From Methanobacteriota archaeon (GTDB lineage Archaea > Thermoplasmatota > DTKX01 > GCA-020343715): a stretch of DNA of 9,232 nucleotides. Of the stretch, positions 1 through 5,081 are shown one piece after another; position 1 is the first letter of the stretch, and each line of letters opens with the position of its first letter. The stretch spans positions 1 to 9,232 of the forward strand of contig JAUVRF010000044.1 in NCBI GenBank assembly GCA_030597775.1, in the 5' to 3' direction. The notes under the pieces were generated by a model that did not search any database, had not been told where the DNA came from, and worked only from the letters and a program-made list of their open reading frames with translations. The translations under genes were made by a program, and so were the position numbers.

Positions 1-1425
1 CAGAGGGCCATCGGCGCTATCGGGCTCCCCCCATGCCACCAGGTACCGGTCCGTCATGGACCACGCGGCTCCGGCAGGCGGACCCTCATTGAAGGGCGGG
101 TCCAGGACGGCCACGGTCCCCATGGTCCGGTTCACCACCCTCGTGTCGAACACGGAGGCGTAGCCACGGAGCAGGATCAGGGTGCCCTGGTGGTTGAACG
201 CGATGTTCAGGTAGTCACCCTCACCGCTCTCGTGGCGCCACTTCCTGAAGGCTTCCAGACCCTTCCCGTCCGGCTCGTCCGGGTCCCCGGGCCGCATCTC
301 CGTGGGACGGGGCCTGATCACCAGCCTGAAGGCTCCGAGGGTTCCGTCGTCGAAGGCCACCAGCACCCTGCCCCGACCTCCGGGCTCGGGCTCCATCATG
401 GTGACGCTGGCGGTGGTGTCCAGGTGACAGATAGGGCCGGCCGTACCATTCCTGTGCGGCTCGTCCGCCACCTGCCATGCGACGAGCCTGGAACCACCCC
501 CGGGCCGGGGGATGGCGGCGATGAAATCGAGATCGCGGCCCATGGTCCAGGTGAAGCCCTGGATGGGCCCCGGCCCGATTGTGAGGGCGGGCGTGGGGTC
601 CTGCAGGAAGCCCGATTGCACGATGACCCTGCCCCGGGCATCTCCCATCCCCCAGGGACCCCCGGAGGGTATGTACCACGCGGTGGCCCCGCCCTCAAGT
701 GCACCCTCGAGGCGCTCGGTGACGGTCCAGTCCCCCCCGGTGATCATGTCGATGTTCCCTCCCGAGTCCACAATGATGACCATTCCCCCGTCATCACCGA
801 CGGTCACGATGGTGTGGTTCCCCGGGTGCACGATGTTGCGATGGATGCGTGCCGCCTCCACCTCGATGAAGAGCAGCCTGCTGGTACCGTGGGCGTCCCT
901 CCCGGCAACCGACATGCTGCCGTTGTACGCGTGGTAGCCGACAGAATCGATCTGGGGAAGGTCGACCACGGCGATCCAGGGAGGGGTCGTGTTCTGCACG
1001 AAGGAGGGCACGTCGTACATGGCCAACGTGTCGTTGATATCCGAGGGAGCCCGGCCCCAGATCATGACCGAGCTGTCGTCCATCGCCCAGCAGGCGCCAT
1101 TGGCCATGAAACCCTCGTGGGGGGGCTCCAGGACGGCCAGGGTGGTCATGTTCCTGTCCATCACCCGGACCTCGCCGGGAGCGCCGTAACCGACGAGGAG
1201 GAGCATCGAGTGGTCGCGTGAGAAGTTGATGCGGAGGTCGGCACCCTCGCCGTCGGGATGGGCCCAGGACTCCGCCTCCTTTAAATAGGCCTCCTCCAGG
1301 GGGTCGTAAGGATAGATCCAGGCCTGGGAGGTAGGCGGGACCAGGAGCATGACGACGACGAGGGCCGTCAATGTCATCCCGAGGAGACGCTCGCCCCATG
1401 GCCTGCTACCGTTCCTGCCGTTCAT
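1..1425 (-). CDS. Secreted beta-propeller-like (WD40-type) protein, 3' end beyond window
   Basis: The frame is open from the ATG at 1425-1423 to the left edge, giving 475 residues with no stop, so the gene is partial. The start is supported by GGAGGG at 1437-1432, six bases upstream, and by a hydrophobic signal sequence at about residues 14-35 (LTALVVVMLLVPP) with a likely cleavage after TSQA. The mature part is rich in beta strands, Gly and Trp, with blade-like units such as INFSRDHSMLLLVGY followed by RVMDRN, the look of WD40/YVTN propellers. Several Asn-X-Thr/Ser sites suggest an N-glycosylated outer-surface protein. Residues 54-117 recur at 396-459 without gaps, so the protein holds a module of about 342 residues and at least the start of a second copy. 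No catalytic motif is seen. The propeller fold is inferred from pattern and the partner or ligand is unknown. It is transcribed divergently from the gene at 1626. Confidence 0.85.
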   Translation of the reverse strand, partial: MNGRNGSRPWGERLLGMTLTALVVVMLLVPPTSQAWIYPYDPLEEAYLKEAESWAHPDGEGADLRINFSRDHSMLLLVGYGAPGEVRVMDRNMTTLAVLEPPHEGFMANGACWAMDDSSVMIWGRAPSDINDTLAMYDVPSFVQNTTPPWIAVVDLPQIDSVGYHAYNGSMSVAGRDAHGTSRLLFIEVEAARIHRNIVHPGNHTIVTVGDDGGMVIIVDSGGNIDMITGGDWTVTERLEGALEGGATAWYIPSGGPWGMGDARGRVIVQSGFLQDPTPALTIGPGPIQGFTWTMGRDLDFIAAIPRPGGGSRLVAWQVADEPHRNGTAGPICHLDTTASVTMMEPEPGGRGRVLVAFDDGTLGAFRLVIRPRPTEMRPGDPDEPDGKGLEAFRKWRHESGEGDYLNIAFNHQGTLILLRGYASVFDTRVVNRTMGTVAVLDPPFNEGPPAGAAWSMTDRYLVAWGEPDSADGPL

Positions 1426-1465
1426 CCACGTCCCTCCATGCCCCCGAGCGATTGGCCTGCTCCTC

Positions 1466-1471
1466 TTTAAT
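1466..1471 (-). promoter_or_regulatory. Candidate TATA box of the propeller-protein gene
   Basis: On the minus strand ATTAAA lies in an A-rich patch (AAATGATTAAAGAGG) inside an otherwise GC-rich spacer. With the usual archaeal spacing of about 26 bases, transcription would begin near 1442, leaving a leader of about 17 bases that contains the GGAGGG ribosome binding site at 1437-1432. The box is weaker than the TTTATC boxes elsewhere in the window. Confidence 0.45.
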
Positions 1472-1550
1472 CATTTGCTTACCGTTCGGGAGGGCTTGGC
1501 GAGGGGTCGGGGTGGGCCCTTCACTGGAGCACCCTCGAGCCGGACCCAAC

Positions 1551-1556
1551 CTTAAT
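1551..1556 (+). promoter_or_regulatory. Weak TATA-like element before the 178-residue membrane protein
   Basis: CTTAAT is the only AT-rich plus-strand hexamer in the right range before the gene starting at 1626. A start of transcription near 1581 would give a leader of about 45 bases containing the 1591-1606 hairpin and the ribosome binding site at 1612-1621. The match to an archaeal TATA box is poor, so this is tentative. Confidence 0.25.
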
Positions 1557-1590
1557 GACCTCCCCTCCCCGTTCCGGGGCCGTGTGGTCG

Positions 1591-1606
1591 CGGGCCTCAA
1601 GGCCCG
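1591..1606 (+). other. Perfect 6-bp hairpin with TCAA tetraloop in a gene leader
   Basis: CGGGCC (1591-1596) and GGCCCG (1601-1606) are perfect inverted copies around the tetraloop TCAA. The hairpin ends five bases before the GGGGAGAGGG ribosome binding site of the gene at 1626, so it would sit in the mRNA leader. Such stems arise easily by chance in GC-rich DNA. A regulatory role is only a possibility. Confidence 0.35.
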
Positions 1607-1625
1607 ACCCCGGGGAGAGGGACCC

Positions 1626-2162
1626 TTGAGCAAGCTCGAACACAGGTGGATCGGCTCGATCGTCACCGACGGGAGCGTCATCGAGGACCGGAGGCTCTCC
1701 GGAAGGAAGCTCGTCATCGTCGGGCTCGTCGCATTCGCCGTCCTGTTCCCCATCCTGTACCTGGCCACGGGACCTGGCATGCTGACCTTCGTCCTCCCGA
1801 CCATGTCGGCCCTCACCTTCATCCTCATGGGCCTGCCCCTGGCCCGCGCGAAGGCCTACCACGTCAACTTCTCAGAGTTCATGGCAAGGGCCGACCACGG
1901 GAAATGGGTGACGTCGGGCCTCCTGGACGAGGCCATCCAGGAGACCTTCGCCCGGGCCGGCGTGCTCCTTCGCAAGGTCCCGAAGTGGCCCTACCTACTG
2001 TTCTATCGCCTGGACGGGGGGCTGCATGTCAGCGTTGGCTCCTCCAAGGGCAGGCAACAGTACATCGTCACCGTCGAGATCGGGGGGATAACCCCTGGCA
2101 ACCATCTCCTCGCCCGGGAGGTCCAACAGGTGCTCGACGGGGTGGAGGTCGTGGGCGGGTAG
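1626..2162 (+). CDS. Two-span membrane protein of unknown function (178 aa)
   Basis: I do not recognise a family. From the TTG start the protein has a charged N-terminus, two closely spaced membrane segments at about residues 28-48 (KLVIVGLVAFAVLFPILYL) and 51-72, then a soluble domain of about 105 residues that by the positive-inside rule is probably cytoplasmic. That domain has a helix (LLDEAIQETFARAGVLL) followed by strand-like segments (YLLFYRLDGGLHVSVGS, QYIVTVEIGG) and a final helix, suggesting a small alpha/beta fold. TTG 1626 was chosen because GGGGAGAGGG ends four bases upstream. The frame stays open further upstream, with a possible GTG at 1584 adding 14 residues, but that stretch uses the locally rare CGA codon and reads less like protein. 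The gene ends six bases before the stop of the convergent ABC permease gene. Coding is supported by strong C/G third positions. Confidence 0.75.
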   Translation: MSKLEHRWIGSIVTDGSVIEDRRLSGRKLVIVGLVAFAVLFPILYLATGPGMLTFVLPTMSALTFILMGLPLARAKAYHVNFSEFMARADHGKWVTSGLLDEAIQETFARAGVLLRKVPKWPYLLFYRLDGGLHVSVGSSKGRQQYIVTVEIGGITPGNHLLAREVQQVLDGVEVVGG

Positions 2163-2168
2163 GCCGCC

Positions 2169-3452
2169 TCACCGGCCGAAGGCCTTCATCAGCCGCTTCA
2201 CGCCCCTGCCAGTCCTCTCCGTCGAGGTTATCCTACCCGTCAGCAGCTTGTCGGTGGCGAAGATGCGCACCACGATGAGGATGATGACGAAGGCGAAGAA
2301 GAAGCAGTACGCGATGCCCGCCACCACCAGGACGTATTCCCCGAACATCAGGTTCCGCATCGCCATCATGGGGGGGGAGAAGGGGATGAGGAAGATGAAG
2401 ACCTGCATCCCGGGGGACAGGGTGTCGAAGTCCTTGAACATCGTCACGAACATGGGGACGAGGGCCATGAACACCAGGGGTAATATGAGGGTCTGGCCGC
2501 TCTTGAAGTTCTTGGCGAAGGTGCCCAGGAGCATGGCCAGTGCCAGTCCCGCCAGCAGCGCGCCGAACACCGAGAGGGCCACCAGGGCGTAGCCCGCCGT
2601 CGTGAGATCGAGGTCCAGGTCGAGGTCCTCGGGAAGGCCGAAGCTGAGGTTGGCGTTGTACACCGCGAAGCCGACCATGAATATGCCCGCCATGATCAGG
2701 CCCACGATGGCAGCCCCGAGGATCTTGCCCGCCACGATGGACGTGCGCTTGACGGGAAGGGTGAGCAGCGTCTCCAGGGTCTTGTTCTCCTTCTCCATCG
2801 ACATGCTGGCGATGATGGTCTGGCCCGCCATCATTATGATGATCATGATGAGGATGGGCACCATCAGGGACTGGGACATCACCACCTCGGTCACCGTCTG
2901 GGGCGACACCCCCTCCAGCACCTCGCCCTTGAAGATGGTGGTGTCGTTCCTCGTCGTGGGGAAGAGCACCGTGGGGACGTCCAGGTCCGAGCCCGTGCCG
3001 ATCAGCTCGGCCGATACTGCCGCGTCCACCTGCCAGAGGATGTTCTCCACCAGACTGGTGGATATGGAGTCCAGGATGCCGGCGCCCTTCATGTACCAGG
3101 TGACGTGGATGATCCCCGTGGTGTTGTTGTCGATGCGGGACTGGAACCCCTCGGGGATGACGATGATGGCCACCGCCTCGGTTCCCTCCAACGCCTCAAG
3201 GGCCTCCTCCACAGAGCTCCCGTTGTATACCAGCTCCGACCTGTTGGAGACCACCCCCACCGCCACCGATGACATGTGGGTGCCATCCTGGTCCACCAGC
3301 CCCAGGATGGGCTTGGCCTCCACCTCCTCCCCGATGTTGCCGAACACGCCCCCCATGGCCCCGAACATGATGGACATGAAGACCACTGGAACGATGGTCT
3401 GGAGCGTCATCAGCTCCCGGACCTCCTTCTTGACGATGATGGCCAGGCTCAC
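2169..3452 (-). CDS. ABC-2 type transporter permease, NatB-like (427 aa)
   Basis: This is the membrane subunit of an ABC exporter that pairs with the ATPase encoded just upstream. A first membrane span lies at about residues 20-38, then an extracytoplasmic domain at about 40-194 with several Asn-X-Ser/Thr sites, then about five or six spans (about 195-216, 243-264, 285-311, 321-338, 349-368, 375-397) and a basic cytoplasmic tail. Between spans 2 and 3 lies the characteristic ABC-2 cytosolic stretch SMEKENKTLETLLTLPVKR (218-236). This layout matches the NatB/ABC2_membrane_3 group, which includes the Na+ exporter NatB of Bacillus, but substrate cannot be read from sequence. The start is GTG at 3452, which overlaps the ATPase stop as GTGA and implies translational coupling. 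The frame is open upstream of it only because it runs through the ATPase gene. An acidic PEDLDLDLDLDL run (274-283) lies in an outward-facing loop. Confidence 0.9.
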   Translation of the reverse strand: MSLAIIVKKEVRELMTLQTIVPVVFMSIMFGAMGGVFGNIGEEVEAKPILGLVDQDGTHMSSVAVGVVSNRSELVYNGSSVEEALEALEGTEAVAIIVIPEGFQSRIDNNTTGIIHVTWYMKGAGILDSISTSLVENILWQVDAAVSAELIGTGSDLDVPTVLFPTTRNDTTIFKGEVLEGVSPQTVTEVVMSQSLMVPILIMIIIMMAGQTIIASMSMEKENKTLETLLTLPVKRTSIVAGKILGAAIVGLIMAGIFMVGFAVYNANLSFGLPEDLDLDLDLTTAGYALVALSVFGALLAGLALAMLLGTFAKNFKSGQTLILPLVFMALVPMFVTMFKDFDTLSPGMQVFIFLIPFSPPMMAMRNLMFGEYVLVVAGIAYCFFFAFVIILIVVRIFATDKLLTGRITSTERTGRGVKRLMKAFGR

Positions 3453-4165
3453 GACACCACCGCCGCGAAGACCTCCTCGATGTTGGCGGCCCCGTACTTC
3501 TCCTTGAGGCCCGCGGGGGTGCCCGCCTCCACGATCAGCCCCTCGGAGATGAGGGCGATGCGGTCGCACATGAACTCCACCTCCAGCATGTTGTGGGACG
3601 ACAGCACCACCGCCGCCCCGCTCTCGACGTAGTCCTTGATGATCCGCCGGATCTCCTTGGCGTTGAGCACATCCAGGCCCGACGTGGGCTCGTCCAGGAT
3701 GGCCAGCCGGGGCTCCACCATCAGCGCCCGGGCCACCAGGAGGCGGCGGGTCATGCCCTTGGAGTAGGTGTCGACCTTGTCGTTCAGGCGGTCGCCCAGG
3801 TCGGAGATGGCACGACCCCGGGCCAGCATCTGCTCGATGTCGTGCTGGTCGCGGAAGAAGCTGGCGATGAACCGCAGGTAGGCCTCGCCCTTGAGGTCCT
3901 TGTAGGCCCCCGCGTCCTCCGGGAGGTAGCTGATGCGCCGCCTGACCTCCTCGGCCTGGTCCACCACGTCGAAGCCCAGGACCTTGACGTGGCCCGCCGT
4001 CACCTGGAGCAGCGTGGAGATCACCCGCAGCGTGGTCGTCTTGCCGGCTGCGTTGGGGCCGATGAGACCGAAGATCTCACCCTCCTTGACCGAGAACGTT
4101 ATCCCCTTGACCGCGCGGAATTTGCCGTAGTCCTTCTCCAGGTCCCTTACCTCGAGGGCGTCCAT
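3449..4165 (-). CDS. ABC transporter ATP-binding protein, NatA/CcmA-like (238 aa)
   Basis: This is the ATP-hydrolysing subunit that powers the permease encoded next. From the ATG at 4165 the motifs are: Walker A GPNAAGKTT (36-44), Q-loop region ISYLPEDAG (78-86), signature YSKGM (134-138, the NatA-type form of LSGGQ), Walker B LAILDEP (154-160), D-loop SGLD (162-165) and H-loop His191 in SSHNMLEVE. The Q-loop glutamine is replaced by the LPED variant, which is common in this subfamily. The length is normal for a stand-alone ATPase without a C-terminal extension. The frame is also open from a TTG at 4210, but the predicted transcription start near 4196 lies downstream of that codon, so ATG 4165 is preferred. 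Expression is probably controlled at the dyad at 4173-4197. The substrate is unknown. Drug, ion or lipid export are all possible. Confidence 0.93.
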   Translation of the reverse strand: MDALEVRDLEKDYGKFRAVKGITFSVKEGEIFGLIGPNAAGKTTTLRVISTLLQVTAGHVKVLGFDVVDQAEEVRRRISYLPEDAGAYKDLKGEAYLRFIASFFRDQHDIEQMLARGRAISDLGDRLNDKVDTYSKGMTRRLLVARALMVEPRLAILDEPTSGLDVLNAKEIRRIIKDYVESGAAVVLSSHNMLEVEFMCDRIALISEGLIVEAGTPAGLKEKYGAANIEEVFAAVVS

Positions 4166-4172
4166 GCTACCA

Positions 4173-4197
4173 CCGACAACAACCACCAGGTTGTCGG
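4173..4197. promoter_or_regulatory. 8-bp inverted repeat at the predicted start of the ABC operon transcript
   Basis: CCGACAAC (4173-4180) and GTTGTCGG (4190-4197) are perfect inverted copies separated by nine bases. The outer end coincides with the transcription start predicted from the TATA box at 4220-4225 (about 4196), and the inner end is seven bases before the ATG at 4165. It could be an operator for a dimeric repressor that blocks RNA polymerase, or a hairpin at the very 5' end of the mRNA with the only Shine-Dalgarno-like bases (GGTGG) in its loop. Confidence 0.55.
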
Positions 4198-4219
4198 CCG
4201 GGGCATCCAACGGGCAGAG

Positions 4220-4225
4220 ATAAAG
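4220..4225 (-). promoter_or_regulatory. TATA box of the ABC exporter operon
   Basis: On the minus strand the sequence reads AACCTTTATCTCT, with the core TTTATC. The same hexamer stands before the genes at 4342 and 5082, so it looks like the local TATA form. Typical spacing puts the start of transcription near 4196, giving a leader of about 31 bases before ATG 4165. Confidence 0.65.
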
Positions 4226-4273
4226 GTTCTGGAGTGACTTGGCACGTCGGTCCTGGCAAAAAATCCAGAAAGG

Positions 4274-4279
4274 TTTATC
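4274..4279 (+). promoter_or_regulatory. TATA box of the 214-residue membrane protein gene
   Basis: AGAAAGGTTTATCGG contains TTTATC preceded by a purine-rich stretch that would serve as a BRE. Transcription is predicted near 4303. The box lies 49 bases from the divergent TATA box of the ABC operon, so the two promoters are back to back. It also shows that the reading frame open from 4234 begins before the transcript. Confidence 0.65.
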
Positions 4280-4341
4280 GGCCTGGAACGGACCTATCCG
4301 GTCCCGTCGGGTGGTATGTAGTGGCCTTCGTTATCGGGGAC

Positions 4342-4986
4342 ATGGTATGCACCGTGATGCTGCTGGTCGGCCTCTCAACGATACTGTTCATGCTCCTGGT
4401 CCCCACCCTGGCGGAGTACAGGAATGGAAAGGGCAGGAGCACCCGGCCCATGGTCATCATCGTCATGGCCGTGCTCATCGTGGCCCTGGTGGGCTACTCG
4501 ACCTGGCTGTACGTCGACTACCAGGAGTGGATGGGGACCGAGGAGCTGGAGTACACCCTCAACGTGACCATGTCCGAACCGGTCCATGGCGTGGTGTACG
4601 TGCCCATTTCGGTCAACACCGCCCTCCAGGGAGCCCTGGAGGTGGACTCGGACAACGGGTCGGTCACCATCGAGGAGACCCCCATGGGGCTGGCCCTGCG
4701 GGTCGAGTTCACGGGGAACGTCACCGTGCACGCCCGGCTGGAGAGGCTCGGGGAGTTTCAGGACTTCCACCTCACGATGCTGGACGAGCGGCATCTCGCG
4801 GCGAGCAGGTACCACTGGGTGGGCCTGGACACGGGCGGCATGCCCAACGGGACGGTGTCCGTGGAGTTCATGCTGGAACAGCACAGCTTCGACCACGCCG
4901 AGTGGTCCTGGGCCTCCATAGAGGTCGACGAGGGCTGGGAATCCTACAAGGTCACTTTCGAGTACTACGATTGGTACTACGGATGA
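4342..4986 (+). CDS. Two-span membrane protein with outer beta-rich domain (214 aa), unknown function
   Basis: I do not recognise a family. From ATG 4342 the protein has a membrane span at about residues 3-21, a short basic loop (RNGKGRSTR), a second span at about 36-58, then about 155 residues that should lie outside the membrane. The outer domain carries at least four Asn-X-Ser/Thr sites (NVT, NGS, NVT, NGT) and alternating hydrophobic strands (VVYVPISVNTALQG, GLALRVEFTGNVTVHARL), suggesting a beta-sandwich. It ends in an aromatic-rich tail (FEYYDWYYG). The start is not settled: GTG 4321 has GGGTGG six bases upstream and would add seven residues, while ATG 4342 has GGGGA just before it. Starts before about 4303 are excluded by the TATA box at 4274. 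Its neighbours are the divergent exporter and the co-directional glycosidase, which has its own promoter, so no operon is implied. A link to the exporter is possible but unproven. Confidence 0.8.
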   Translation: MVCTVMLLVGLSTILFMLLVPTLAEYRNGKGRSTRPMVIIVMAVLIVALVGYSTWLYVDYQEWMGTEELEYTLNVTMSEPVHGVVYVPISVNTALQGALEVDSDNGSVTIEETPMGLALRVEFTGNVTVHARLERLGEFQDFHLTMLDERHLAASRYHWVGLDTGGMPNGTVSVEFMLEQHSFDHAEWSWASIEVDEGWESYKVTFEYYDWYYG

Positions 4987-5052
4987 GGTGCCAGGGGTCC
5001 CCCCGAACCCCCAGATTCCCATTATTTGGAATGAGAGTGGGAGGGTAAACCC

Positions 5053-5058
5053 TTTATC
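5053..5058 (+). promoter_or_regulatory. TATA box of the glycosidase gene, leaderless spacing
   Basis: AACCCTTTATCTAG carries TTTATC whose centre is about 26.5 bases before the ATG at 5082. That is the standard archaeal distance from TATA box to transcription start, so the mRNA probably begins at or within a base of the start codon. No Shine-Dalgarno sequence is seen between the two, in agreement with a leaderless transcript. Confidence 0.7.
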
Positions 5059-5081
5059 TAGTGGCCTGGCATGGTCTTCCG

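Noticed and set aside
190..1221. Long plus-strand open frame of 343 codons
   Set aside because: It lies opposite the propeller-protein gene. Its translation is rich in Gly, Pro, His, Arg and Val without domain patterning, whereas the minus strand gives a signal peptide, a ribosome binding site and an internal repeat.
3453..3569. 39 extra N-terminal residues on the ABC permease
   Set aside because: They are encoded inside the ATPase gene in another frame and are Arg/Gly-rich noise. GTG 3452 with the GTGA overlap gives the standard permease N-terminus.
4166..4210. Upstream TTG 4210 as start of the ABC ATPase
   Set aside because: The TATA box at 4220-4225 predicts transcription from about 4196, after this codon. 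The added residues also fall in the inverted repeat and precede the normal N-terminus of the family.
4234..4341. Longer N-terminus for the 214-residue membrane protein
   Set aside because: The segment contains the gene's own TATA box at 4274-4279, and the encoded residues are polar and unlike a signal region.
4987..5052. Possible terminator between the 214-residue protein gene and the glycosidase gene
   Set aside because: ATTCC/GGAAT around CATTATTT makes only a 5-bp stem, and no T-run follows. The GGGGTCCCC palindrome is too short. Nothing here can be called a terminator with confidence.
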